From positions 51,684,977 through 51,748,976 of the forward strand of contig NC_090746.1 in assembly GCF_036898095.1 (NCBI RefSeq): a stretch of 64,000 nucleotides of DNA, read 5' to 3'. Under the pieces are notes generated by a model, which had not been told where the DNA came from, did not search any database, and saw nothing but the letters and a program-made list of their open reading frames with translations. Positions within the stretch are counted from its first letter, which is position 1; each line of letters begins with the position of its first letter. The DNA is from Palaemon carinicauda. Lineage: Eukaryota > Arthropoda > Malacostraca > Decapoda > Palaemonidae. Position numbers and translations under genes: made by a program. Positions 1-11,765 of the stretch are shown one piece after another.

Positions 1-975
<975 letters not shown>

Positions 976-1055
976 ACAAGTGTGCGCGAAAGAAAAATAA
1001 GAAGACTCGACTGGAGTTAGTACTTTCGTCCTGTTAGTGACATATTTTATGCTCA

Positions 1056-1058
1056 TCA

Positions 1059-1111
<53 letters not shown>

Positions 1112-1800
1112 GCTAAGCTACAACCCTAGTTGGAGAAGCAAGATGCTATAAGCCCAAGGGCTCCAACAGGGAAAATAGTCCAGTGAGGAATGTAAATAAG
1201 GAAATAAATAAACGATAAAGAAATAATTAACAATTGATAAAGTATTTCATAAACAGTAATATCAAAAACAGATATTTCAAATATAAACTATAAAAAGACT
1301 TATGTCAGCCTGTTCAACACAACAACATTTGCTGCAAGTTTGAACTTTTGAAGTTCTACTGATTCAACTACCCGATTAAGAAGGTCATTCCACAACTTGA
1401 TCACAGCTGAAATAAAACTTCTAGAATACTGTAGTATTGAGCCTCATGATGGAGAAGGCCTGACTTAGAATTAACTGCATGCCTAATATTACGAACAGGA
1501 TGGAACTGTCCGGGAAGATGTGAATGTAAAGGATGATCAGAATTGTGAAAAATCTCACGTGATATGCATAACGAACTAATTAAATGACAGTGCCAGATTA
1601 ATATCTAGATCAGGAATAAGAAATTTAATAGACCTTAAGTTAGGTTTCGTGATTTCTACAACTCTACATAGTAATGGGGAAGCTCATCTCCTCTGCTGTA
1701 GAAACATAAACACCAAGTTGTTCATTTTCACCTTTTCCCCTTAATCTTGTAGTAACATGAATAGGAGATGAGGAGATGAGTTTTCATTAACTTTGTTGTT
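1056..1800 (-). mobile_element. 5'-truncated non-LTR retrotransposon (LINE), 3' end
   Basis: Read on the minus strand, about 1625-1320 encodes, with a stop and a frameshift, the usual C-terminal end of a LINE reverse-transcriptase ORF. The segment SFISAVIKLWNDLLNRVVES, preceded by a short HPLHSHLPGQF-type stretch, matches the 'RSF-P-AV-LWN-LP' ending seen in Jockey/I/CR1-like elements. It is followed by a 3' untranslated region with the block 'gggcttatagcat...ttgtagcttagc' and a (TAA)n tail (plus-strand (ATT)n, about 1061-1110). The upstream limit near 1800 is approximate. The last ~200 bp is shared with the shorter family T elements elsewhere in the window. The clade is not resolved. Confidence 0.7.
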
Positions 1801-2186
1801 GAAATGCAAAACCGATAAGGCCATGAAAATAGAATGAAATAATGGGCCTTAATATAACGATGTAGTGCTACGGAATGATTTTTAAAATTATGTAGAATCC
1901 ATTTACTGATATTAAATTATTTGCCGATGTATTTTAGTTTTTTATATTTGTTGTATTTTAACTTATTTTCATCAGCCACCACTGAAGATATCCAACTAAA
2001 TCTGGTTTCACTGTCTCTCTTTCCATAACATGTAAATTAAAGTTATAAATATATATTAATGTTTGAGGAAAGGGTTGTGGAGTAAGTATAAATTCATAAT
2101 TTAGCAGGAAATGTAAATTCCGTTTCTGCGCCTTAGATTCAATTATAGAATTTAATTCTCAACCATAAGATTTAGTTTTACATCTC

Positions 2187-2222
<36 letters not shown>

Positions 2223-4036
2223 GGTGGGGTAGGGGGTGAGGTAGCCAACATAATGGATATTATAAATTCCGTTTCAAAACCTTTTCAAAGTTCGTCTTTT
2301 TCCCTCTCCCTAATGAATAATGTATGTATCCCCAAAATAAAACAAACTTCAGAAATTTAATTAAATGAAGGAAAATAAAGAAATTATACATCAGTAACAG
2401 AACAGCAAAGACGTGAACAAGCACCAGCATCCAGTGCAGAGACAGGTAAGCCTAACCCTACGCAAGGTAAACACGAGCACCGACATAGCTAAGCTTTGCC
2501 TATATATCATTACCTGCATGAAAGGTTCCATCCCCTTTCCCTTTTAGTCTATAGAAACTCGCGGCACTGAAATTTCACAATGACTTTAGTATCAATTATT
2601 CGCAATGGTTGCAAGTTATTCACTACGTCGAGAATTTTGAAACAGGTATTGTGGGTGTAACATAAATCTATTTTTTTCATTTAGATTTTGGATTGTGATT
2701 ACAGTAGTATATGATTGATATTTACCATTAGCGGTTTTTACACCAGTCTCTCTGCTATATTCAAGTACTTCCGTGTATATTTTATTCGGTTTGTTTCATT
2801 CTATATGCTTTTACATTTCCTATTTGATGAATCAGGTGGAAGGTTGTATTTGCCTAGTAGTGCAAGTCAAAACCTACCCAAATAAATCATAACCTTAGAT
2901 ACCATAACCTTTTATGTTGCCTCCCTTTTATTTTACATAACTGTTTCTACTGGTATAGAAATATCAATTACATCATATCGATTAAAATGTGAGACCATAG
3001 GGCAATTCCACTCTTTTTCTTTCTACACCCCACCCAACCCCATAAACCAAACAAAGTAAAATAAAGGGTAATAATAGGAAATACTCCCTTTAAAAACCTT
3101 GCTCTTTCAATGTATATTTATATTTCAACTCCTTTAGGTTACAAAATGACTAGTGTGTTTGATAAGAAAATATATTTTGTTTACATTTCCTTACATTTCA
3201 TTTCATATTGCAATATTTGTATATTGAAATCTGAGAATTTTTAGCAATCTTTCTAGATTTTATATGATGGATTTTTTTTTCTTCAATAATCTGTTTAAAA
3301 AGAATAAAACTTATGTATGATGCCGTTTTGAAAGCTCAATCAAGCAATAGAAATTATTATTTTTATATACGACAACATTATATGTAATATTCTCTTTGAT
3401 CTGTATTGGTTCATGATTTGTATGAACTGTCCCTTTAATTCAGATTTAATTTTCAAACCTTGATAAAGTGAATTTATGTTCTACTTCTGATACTGCTTTT
3501 TTGAGTCGCCTCTCTTAATACTTACTTTATCAAGGTCTTTTATCTTTCCTTCGACGATCGAAGGAGAGATCAAGAAAAAAAGAACACTAAAATCATCAAT
3601 TAAATCGATTTTATTTTCTTATAACAAAGAAATTCGTTTTATATAAAAAACTACAATTTAATCGTTTTAAACGTGGTGTCTACTTTATCCAATCTAGTAA
3701 TTTAAACACATTGCAATAAGTAAAGTATTTCTGAATATTTGTTAGGAAGAGATGTTTGAAAGTAACGCATTTCTCTCAGCATCTATAGCAAAGAAAATAA
3801 CTGTATTCTTATTATCATTTGTAAAACAGATATGCACAGCTAAGAAATATTCAGATATTGTAAAATTCTAATGGAAATAAACCTCATAGAATTGCAGAAT
3901 TAAGAATGGTTTTGAGAATTCCATGTCCTGAAACTGCCAGCGTCGAAACCCCTGTAAATGTAAATAACTCCATGGTAAATGTATGTGGTCGACCAGCCTT
4001 TTTGGGACACGGGGAAATAGAATTGGTTCATAAATA
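1801..4036. other. AT-rich unique DNA, no gene recognised
   Basis: I see no convincing coding exon, RNA gene or mobile-element end. The stretch contains a T27 run at 2191-2217 followed immediately by a G-rich patch. Confidence 0.6.
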
Positions 4037-4050
4037 TATACACACACACA

Positions 4051-4094
<44 letters not shown>

Positions 4095-4242
4095 TTTATA
4101 TATTCGCATATATAGACAAGATGAGTGAGAAGACAGGATTAATAGAAGTGGGAATGTTACTCCATTAAGGATCGTTGAGTCCCACATAGTCAAGGAATAG
4201 CTAAATGTAAATCAAAAATTTATATATATGGATATATATACA

Positions 4243-4309
<67 letters not shown>
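4037..4309. repeat. (CA)n/(TA)n and (TA)n microsatellites
   Basis: Two arrays, about 4037-4093 and 4243-4309, are separated by ~150 bp of unique sequence. The second array is introduced by the 'tacagtatatata' motif that recurs at many TA arrays in this window and abuts the 5' end of the next family T element. Confidence 0.95.
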
Positions 4310-4312
<3 letters not shown>

Positions 4313-4315
4313 AGG

Positions 4316-5242
4316 ATAGCCCGGGCACCAGCCACCCGTTGAGATACTACCGCTATAGAGTTATGGGGCCCTTTGACTGGCCAGACAGTACTACATTGCA
4401 TTCTTCTCTCTGGTTACGACTCATTTTCCCTTTGCCTACACATACACCGATTAGTCTGGCCTATTCTTTATGATTTCTCCTCTGTCCTCATACACCTGAC
4501 AACACTGAGATTACCAAACAATTCTTCTTCACCGAAGGGGTTACTGCACTGTAATTGTTCAGTGGCCACGTTCCTCTAGGTCAGGGTAGAATAGACTCTT
4601 TAGCTATGGTAGGCAGCTCTTCTAGGAGAAGGACATTCCAAAATTAAACCATTGTTCTTGGGTAGTGCCATAGCCTCTGTACCATGGTACTTGCACTGCC
4701 TTGGGTTAGAGTTCTCTTGCTTGAGGGTATACTCGGGCACACTATTCTATCTTGTTGTGGCCTGATTGGTAACGTCTCTGCCTGGTGTTTGCCAGACGGT
4801 GGTTCGAGTCCCGCTGAGACTCGTTCGTTCCTTTTGTGTCTGCAACCTTTCCATCCTTGTGAGCTAAGGATGGGAGGTTTTGGGGGAGTTCATAGGTTTA
4901 TCTGCTGAGTCATCAGCAGCCATTGCCTGGCCCTTCCTGGTCCTAGCTTGAGTGGAGAGGGGGCTTGGGCGCTGATCATATGTATATATGGTCAGTCTCT
5001 AGGACTTTGCCCTGTTTGCTATGGCAATGTCACTGTCCCTTGCCTCTGCTATTCATAAGCGGCCTTTAAAACTCTTGTTGTGTTAAAATTTTTATAGTCT
5101 ATATAGGCGATATTTATTTTGATGTTGTTAGTGTTCTTAGAATATTTTATTTTTCCTTGTTTCCTTTCCTCACTGGGCTATTTTCCGTGTTGGAGCCCTT
5201 GGGCTTATAGCATCCTGCTTTTCCAACCAAGGCTGCAGCTTA

Positions 5243-5276
<34 letters not shown>
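4316..5276 (+). mobile_element. Family T retroelement, near full length, interrupted by a SINE
   Basis: It starts around 'gggcaccagccacccgttga' and runs to the tail 'ttggagcccttgggcttata' plus (AAT)n at about 5233-5276. It aligns by eye along its length to the copies at 24699-25344 (+), 17597-18236 (-) and 62827-63363 (-). A tRNA-derived SINE splits it at 4760-5072. Its first ~70 codons are open in more than one copy, but the frames disagree at stops, so I do not call a protein. The (AAT)n tail and the shared LINE 3' block suggest it is mobilised by that LINE. Confidence 0.8.
4760..5072 (+). mobile_element. tRNA-derived SINE with 10-bp target duplication
   Basis: The head carries a recognisable RNA polymerase III internal promoter: an A-box-like TGGCCTGATTGG at 4758-4769 and a perfect B box GGTTCGAGTCC at 4801-4811. 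The body and the 3' end ('cattcataagcggcctttaaa' region) match a second, minus-strand copy at 44733-45058. The flanks carry the same 10 bp, TCTTGTTGTG, at 4750-4759 and 5073-5082, which fits a target-site duplication. The A box overlaps the left duplication by 2 bp, so this copy is probably truncated at its extreme 5' end. It lies inside a family T element and is therefore younger than it. Confidence 0.85.
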
Positions 5277-5278
<2 letters not shown>

Positions 5279-5641
5279 TGTGTGAGTGTGAGTGTATATG
5301 TGTGTATGTATCTGTATACAGCGTATGTATATTATTTTAGAACATATTAGACTTTGACCCATGGCTCCATAAAGTTGTAAAAAGAAATCATATTTACATT
5401 AATTAAAAAACATTTACCCACAGTCTTAATGCCTATATTTAAAGTTTTTTGGTTGTTTTTTCTTTTTGTAAATTTCAATAATATTAAAAAAAATCATATT
5501 GAAAATAGTTTAAAGTGGTTAATAATTTGGCGTTTGCAAATGATTTACATGTCTTTCTCTCGTGTGCTAAAACTAATCTCTAATAAGGTGCCAATAGAAC
5601 AGGGATACCAGGTATTTATTAAGCATAAAGTATCCAAACGC

Positions 5642-5644
<3 letters not shown>

Positions 5645-5734
<90 letters not shown>
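5645..5734. repeat. (CT)n microsatellite
   Basis: About 90 bp of uninterrupted CT on the plus strand. Confidence 0.98.
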
Positions 5735-5738
<4 letters not shown>

Positions 5739-5959
5739 CTTGCTTGTGGGACGTGTTACTGAAAATATCAATGGTAGTTTTAGATATACGTAGAACAAAG
5801 TCTGTAAGAAGAGCATCACATACGGAGTTGTTGAGTGTGATAGATATTGCACAGTAATAAAATTGAAACTAAAAAAGCATTGCTAGGAAATTTGTGAAAA
5901 CCTTGGAACACCAGTGTTTCTAGTGTGGGGAAAGTATATGTCTCATTTAATAGATTCAG

Positions 5960-6215
5960 GAACAAAGAATGAAATGGTTTGATCATGTCATGAAAAGAGA
6001 AGATGAACACGTATGTAAAAGGGTTATAAACATGGAGGAGAACGCAGAATGAGGGGAAGTGAAGGCCAAAGTTCAGTTGAAAGATAAATCACTGAATGGC
6101 ATGAAGGAAAAGGGTCTAAGAGAATAAGATGTACAGGAGAGAGGTAGATGGAGAAGGTTGACTATAAACAGCGAAACCATATAGAAATTGGAAAAGCTGA
6201 GGCAAAGATGATTTA
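5960..6215 (+). pseudogene. LINE reverse-transcriptase C-terminal tail fragment
   Basis: The translation begins MKWFDHVMKREDEHVCKRV and later gives ERGRWRRL. This matches the common arthropod LINE C-terminal pattern 'RLRWFGHVMRR-EE-V-KRV...GRPKKRW...DRGRWRRLI'. The central basic stretch is damaged and stops are present (after the ENAE segment and again further on). In protein order it directly follows the fragment found at 8652-8833, although it lies upstream of it in the DNA. It is non-functional. Confidence 0.65.
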
Positions 6216-7139
6216 AAATATATTCCTGGCGTCATCCGTCATCTTGTGTACCTTTCTTCGCGTTGACCAGTTTAGCTTATATGAGTATCCAATTTACATT
6301 GATACTTCTATTACAATATTACATCCAATACAGCTCTTATGACGATCTTCCTCAATCAATTCAGTTGCTGCACGAACGTTTTGCCTTTTCAAGTATTGTT
6401 ACTGATATCATCTACAGTCCCATCAAACTTGACACTCTCCTCGTCTGTAGCCTTTTGATCCCTTAGAGCCTTATCGTGTTAGCACCGTCATATTAATTGT
6501 CGTAAACCGATGTAACAGATAAAATCATTATTAGAATGCACATCCGATCAAGACAAAGGCCTGGGAACCAATTAGTTCAAAGAACAGCCGCGAGGTGGAT
6601 TAGTATGGACAGTTGGTCATTTCGTCTCTGAGAGCGACACTGCCACCAGACTCCAGAGTAGCCAATAGCCGTGCTGGGAGAGAAAACTTTGAATATGCAC
6701 GATCTGAAAACTACCGCTTGGAAGGCAAGTTGAATATTCAGGTATCAAGCTGAAAGCGGAGGCGCTTTGCTTTCAAAGTTTGGATGAACGTACGAAGAAA
6801 GCTAATGCGTAGGTGAAATTGGAATTCGAGCGAAAGGGGGATTAATGGAATGACACACGCGTCTCTTCTTACTGACGATAATGCTAACATATCGAAATGG
6901 CGTGATCATTTGCACCGTGAAATTAGCACTTTCACCAATTAGCTAATGGAGAACCATTTATATTATAAGTACTCATAAGTTGGTCCCGGAAACATTCCCT
7001 GTTGGATATAAATGCGTCTGACATTACTGACAGGGATTTTCATACACATCTTTAGAAATCTTTATCTTTTAAATCGGGAAAATTACGTAACACAATCTGC
7101 TTGGCAATGGAAACGCACTGACACAACTTCGAGTAGTTT
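6216..7139. other. Unique DNA, no gene recognised
   Basis: Around 6540-6960 the composition is less AT-rich than the surroundings and free of microsatellites. I cannot assign an exon or element to it. Confidence 0.5.
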
Positions 7140-7236
7140 ATTTATTTCTTTATTTCCTTTCCTGACTGGGCTATGTTTCCCTTTTTGAGCCCTTAGGCTT
7201 ATAACATCTTTTCCAAATAGGGTTGTAACTCAGAAG

Positions 7237-7283
<47 letters not shown>

Positions 7284-7284
7284 T
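7140..7284 (+). mobile_element. Family T / LINE 3' tail fragment with (AAT)n
   Basis: Only the terminal block is present ('tttcctttcctgactgggct', then a 'gagcccttaggcttataaca' variant and 'gggttgtaac'). It ends in (AAT)n at about 7238-7283. A severely 5'-truncated copy like this is typical of target-primed reverse transcription. Confidence 0.8.
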
Positions 7285-7579
7285 AGATGTATGTGTAACA
7301 TTTAGCAACAGCTTTCACGGGTAATTTAATTTCATTATCTGAAAACCCATTGCAATGGATCTAGACGAACAGTAATGACTAATGGGCTAAGCACCAGTTA
7401 CACAATTCACTGATTAATTCAACACACTGAGTATATACAGGGAAAACGGATTGTCATGCCGACGGGAGTAAATCGTTTTCCTCTGCTTTGGATATATCTT
7501 GGGATTTTAGGTGATGAGAATAGACTGGTTTCCGATGAACCAAAAAATCCATTGCGTATATGTATATGTAATTATATGA

Positions 7580-7582
<3 letters not shown>

Positions 7583-7657
<75 letters not shown>
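7583..7657. repeat. (TA)n microsatellite
   Basis: About 75 bp of TA within a longer 'atatgtatat' zone. Confidence 0.97.
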
Positions 7658-7659
<2 letters not shown>

Positions 7660-7888
7660 ATGTATATGTATATATACACACCATCTATATATATTGTTAT
7701 AAATATTTTGATCAGCTACGTAATATCACTTTAAAGATTAAATTCTGCCTTTAATTCATTGATTATATTTGAAGTTTATTCTTTGCAATTTCCTTGCTAA
7801 GAATAATTAAATGAAATAAGCAATGATTTTAGATAATCTGGAAAACTTTAGAAAACATCAATTAAATGAACCAGGATTTTGAAGAAAT

Positions 7889-7892
<4 letters not shown>

Positions 7893-7961
<69 letters not shown>
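7893..7961. repeat. (CT)n microsatellite
   Basis: About 69 bp of CT on the plus strand. Confidence 0.97.
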
Positions 7962-7962
<1 letters not shown>

Positions 7963-8035
7963 GCTGACTGCCGCGAATCGCAGCTAGGGTGGAGAGAGAT
8001 GAACGGATAACACAAACGTGAGTAGACCATAACTT

Positions 8036-8044
8036 TTATTATTA

Positions 8045-8100
<56 letters not shown>

Positions 8101-8148
8101 ATAATAGCTGAGATATAACCATAAACGAAAAAGCAAGATGCTAAGTAG
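8036..8148 (-). mobile_element. Short family T / LINE tail fragment with (ATT)n
   Basis: (ATT)n at about 8037-8100 is followed by a diverged copy of the conserved tail ('agctgagatataaccataaa', then 'aaagcaagatgctaag'). This is the minus-strand form of the family T 3' end. Confidence 0.6.
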
Positions 8149-8281
8149 TCTCTTCTACACTGTCCATTTTGATAATATTTTGCATTTATGCATCACGTAG
8201 TCCTTTGAGTTATATTGAAACATATATTGACATAATTTATTTGTGGAATTTTTAAAGAAGAGAATGTTTGACCTACCAGCT

Positions 8282-8297
8282 CTCCACACACACACAC

Positions 8298-8365
<68 letters not shown>

Positions 8366-8445
8366 ATATATTGATATATATTAATGTATATATGCACGTG
8401 TTTATATATGTGTGCATGTTGATGTATACTTATGTATGTGCACAC

Positions 8446-8522
<77 letters not shown>

Positions 8523-8599
8523 CATATGTATAAATATGTACAGTATATATGTATATATATGTGTGTGTGTGTGTGTTTATGTATGTATGTATGCATGAA

Positions 8600-8651
<52 letters not shown>
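8282..8651. repeat. CA/TA/TG compound microsatellite zone
   Basis: (CA)n at about 8284-8298 is followed by three TA arrays, interspersed with 'tatgtatgtg' and (TG)n at about 8560-8577. The right end abuts a LINE fragment. Confidence 0.95.
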
Positions 8652-8657
<6 letters not shown>

Positions 8658-8833
8658 TTGGCCATGAGTCATTGTATGACAAAGAAACAATCTCCAACAG
8701 ATTTTGTAGATTTGAGAACATAGCCTCCAGAAGGATATTGGGAGTTAAATGGCAGGACAACATTAGAAAAGAAACTATAAGAGAGATTACTCGAGTGCCA
8801 TATGTGGATGAGATTATGGTGAGGGGTAGATGA
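8652..8833 (+). pseudogene. LINE reverse-transcriptase C-terminal fragment
   Basis: The frame contains [31 protein letters not shown] and VPYVDEIMVRGR. This is the familiar LINE segment 'YG-ESW...L--FE---LR-ILGIKW-D-IRN-EIR...VPYVDE---RRW' that lies just after the RT domain. It stops at a TGA (8831-8833), where the intact family continues into 'WTWFGHVMRR'. It is a relic, and its left side is (TA)n rather than the rest of the RT. Confidence 0.7.
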
Positions 8834-8848
8834 AGATAGTCCATGGGC

Positions 8849-9540
8849 CAAAAAGTGAAACCCCCCCCCCCCCCCCCCGGGAATTTTCACGAACCCCCCC
8901 CCCCCCCCCAGTTTTCTTCCTTAGGGTGTCCTTTATGCATGTCCGTGTGTTTCCAAACACATAAATGTGGCAAAAAGGCAAAATTATCACTTTTTGTACA
9001 AACCGCACGCCAAATTTTCCCATTTTCAGCCGCACTGACTTTGTGTCGCTTTATTGGCTCTAACTTCCTTAATATCCAAACTAAGTGAACGTTTTTGGTA
9101 CCAACATAATGCTAAGACCAAGAGCTTACACAATGATATATAATTATGTCCATGATTAATGATTATTACGTATTCCAGGGCCATTATTGTACCCCCTACC
9201 CTTAATTTTTGTTCGAAAATGGGCACGTGTAACTAGTTGCTACTGATATTGATGATATTGTTGAGGCATTTGGTTACATTTCTGTATTTGATTTTGTACA
9301 TAATCTTATTTAGAATATTGTATATCAGTTTCGTTCACTAATTTCCCAAAATATGTGAATTAAGTGACAATAATCAATTGATTGTATAATGGCCACATAT
9401 TATCAGCAATACCCACTTTTCTCCGTAACTTTTGTAAATTGTTACATAACTGCACCATTTTGGTGTCAATAGATAAAAATATATACTCCAGCTTTCTGAA
9501 ATTGGTTCTGTGCATAAATTATGATGCATTTGCATTTCAG
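8849..9540 (+). other. 5' flank of nuclease-element copy A, with paired C tracts
   Basis: It begins with two long C runs (C18 at 8861-8878 and C16 at 8894-8909) separated by 'gggaattttcacgaa'. It runs through AT-rich DNA to a polypyrimidine-poor but plausible splice acceptor, 'tgcatttcag', ending at 9540, just ahead of the copy A reading frame. It may be the element's 5' terminal region and 5' untranslated intron. I found no matching inverted copy downstream of copy A. Confidence 0.35.
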
Positions 9541-10960
9541 GCAAAGGATCCAATATCAACTGGTGATAATTAGTCACCATGGCAGAACGTCCAGTTAGTT
9601 TACTGAAAACGAAAAGTCAGAGGAAAAAAATATCTGCAGAGTATACCAAAAGGACTTACATTATACATTTTTCTGAACAGAAAACTGACAAAATTGTTCG
9701 AAAACTGACTGATGTGAGCTTTGAAAAGATCAAGGAATCAGTGCAGCTCCGCAAAGCTAGTGCTGATGCTAATGTGAGGATGGATGAAATCTATGAAGAA
9801 GTTCCAGAGACGCTAAATGCAAATACCCATGGAATACACAGGAAGTGAGATCAAAAGTTTATAAATGTTGGTCATATCAAAAGTAGAAAACGACAACATC
9901 CAGTTGGAGATGACGAAGGGCCTTCAACTTCAAATCGAAAGCAAGTATCATCCTTATCAATTTTATTTCCTTCAGAGAGGTGTCAGAGAGTTTCCAACAA
10001 AGTGTGTTACAGAAACTGCGGCTGAGTCAATACTAAAGGCTACAAAGCATTAAATGACTACACATTACTTGGAAAGATTGAAGGCTATGACTTGCAAGCA
10101 CGAGAGGCACATTATCATAATTCTTGTTGCAGAGATTACACTCGTAAGCAGGAGTGAAATGTTAATAAAGAGCCGGATCAGAGTGCTGTTGAACATTTAG
10201 CTGCCCATAGCGAAGCATTCTCCTACATCTGTGATTATGTTGAAGAACATAATTATAATCAAGGGGTGCAACGTAGAACGTGTGACAATGTTGAAAGAGA
10301 AATATTTGCTATATTTACAAGAACATCATCCATCAACTTACAATCCAAACTACAAAACCTATAAACTCAAGAATAAGTTGGAGAAACATTTTAATCACAA
10401 GGTTAAATTCTGGGCACATAAATACCGAAGTGAACTTATATATTCTGATCTCTTACCAGTTGGACAAGCAGTAGAGGCAGCATTTGAGATGGCCGCCTCT
10501 GAGGAAAGGTTTCTCCAGGAAGCAGCTATGATGCTCAGGCGACAACTGATGGATGCCAAAAGGAATGCAGCCGTACTGCCATGGCCACCTACAGCAGCGC
10601 AGTTGATGTCCATAGAGAACAAACCACCACCAATCCTGATTAACTTTTTGTCGCAGCTTGCATATCCTCAGATGCAACAACCAAGCATATGTTTGGAATA
10701 AGTCCAGTGTGCCATATCCAGATATACCAAATCTAGTAGGCAAAGGCTGGAAACTTGATGACTCAGGACAGCTGTAGACTGACTGGGTCAAAGGTGATAT
10801 ACTGCCACAGGAGGGACAGAGGAGGAAGCATCTCTTATCTTGGCACATATATTCCTACAGTTACGAATTTTGCTTCTCCTACATATTTCTTCACAGGTGC
10901 ATCCTCCACAGACAGTGCAAGTGACAAACGATCAGGACTACCAAAACATCGAATTGGCTA
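9541..10960 (+). pseudogene. Nuclease-transposon gene remnant, copy A (N- and C-terminal ends, middle deleted)
   Basis: ATG at 9579, 39 bp after the acceptor at 9540, opens an 89-codon basic frame (MAERPVSLLKTKSQRK...). The gene then continues across frameshifts. Two H-x(2)-C type segments are visible: HGIHRK followed by C, and AHYHNSCCRDYTR at about 10116-10150. A long helical stretch follows (10231-10690) and ends in a segment starting LPWPPTAAQL. This aligns with MPWPPVPEEM at about 53570 in copy B, which places both in one family. At about 10670-10690 the frame jumps to a C-terminal segment (CNNQAYVW, then YPDIPNLVGKGW). Its counterpart in copy B lies ~3.2 kb further on (PDIPSPVGHGW, 56850-56890). 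So the whole central region, including the nuclease motifs, is deleted. A TAG and several frameshifts show it is dead. Confidence 0.7.
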
Positions 10961-11109
10961 GTGACCATCGTAACATACCACCCAGAAGATCTCAAAGAGA
11001 CAAGGGCCCAACAACCTGAAATCGTTTTGAAATTGATTTTAATCTGTTTTACCTATATGGCTATGTATTTGAATTGTTTATGTATTTCTGTTTTTCCTTA
11101 TATCAGTAC

Positions 11110-11249
11110 CTGACTTGTAATTTTATAAACATTTTAGTGACCAAGTCCACAGATGATGGACGAAAGCTCTAAACGTTTTTTTGTAATATCTACAAATATA
11201 CTCCAAGTTTTCAAACACGTCTTACATCATTGTGGAACCTTTTCAAGAT
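11110..11249 (+). other. Possible retroelement tail motif
   Basis: 'gtccacagatgatggac' followed by 'gaaagctctaaacg' resembles a recurrent 'GATGA...GAAA...AAACG' signature that I associate with invertebrate retroelement 3' ends. A short GTCC/GGAC stem can form. The right side runs into (TA)n. This is weak support only. Confidence 0.25.
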
Positions 11250-11271
11250 ATATATATATATATATATATAC

Positions 11272-11303
<32 letters not shown>

Positions 11304-11304
11304 G

Positions 11305-11354
<50 letters not shown>

Positions 11355-11406
11355 CGTGTGTGTATATATAAATATATGTTCTATATAGTAAAGAACAAAT
11401 ATCTAG

Positions 11407-11469
<63 letters not shown>
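11250..11469. repeat. TA/TG compound and (TA)n microsatellites
   Basis: TA arrays interrupted by 'tatacgtata' are followed by (TG)n at about 11331-11352, then a second TA array at about 11410-11469. Confidence 0.96.
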
Positions 11470-11472
<3 letters not shown>

Positions 11473-11499
11473 TATACGTACACTAGTGGTTATATTTAC

Positions 11500-11765
11500 A
11501 ATTTTTTTTCCGGTCACGGACAGCGTCATTGCCAGACATATAATTAATCGGTCTCTCCCCAACCCTCGGCTATGGGGGGGGGGGGGGGGGGGGGTCATAC
11601 CCTGATGAGAATGGACATCGCCAGAGGTACACCCTGAACAATCTCCCACAAATTGCCGAAACTTGAAGGTTGTATTTAGGAAAGGGGGAGTGGAAAGGGT
11701 TGAATATGTATGTGCGTCATTTTTGACGGGTCGCGTAGAATACTATTACATACTTGTAAAGAGGC
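11500..11765 (+). repeat. Dispersed repeat of unknown class, copy 1 (G21 tract)
   Basis: It shares ordered blocks with 40049-40262: 'tcataccctgatgag', 'aaagggggagtggaaaggg' followed by 'ttgaatatgtat', and 'catttttgacgggtcgcgta'. This copy contains a G21 run (11574-11594), which copy 2 lacks. No ORF, terminal repeats or tail is recognised. Confidence 0.6.

Noticed and set aside
4801..4811. A true tRNA gene
   Set aside because: The A and B boxes are present, but no cloverleaf with an acceptor stem can be formed, and the unit recurs as a 310-bp SINE.
10395..10848. Minus-strand open frames of 75 and 131 codons opposite copy A
   Set aside because: They are antisense shadows of the copy A coding strand.
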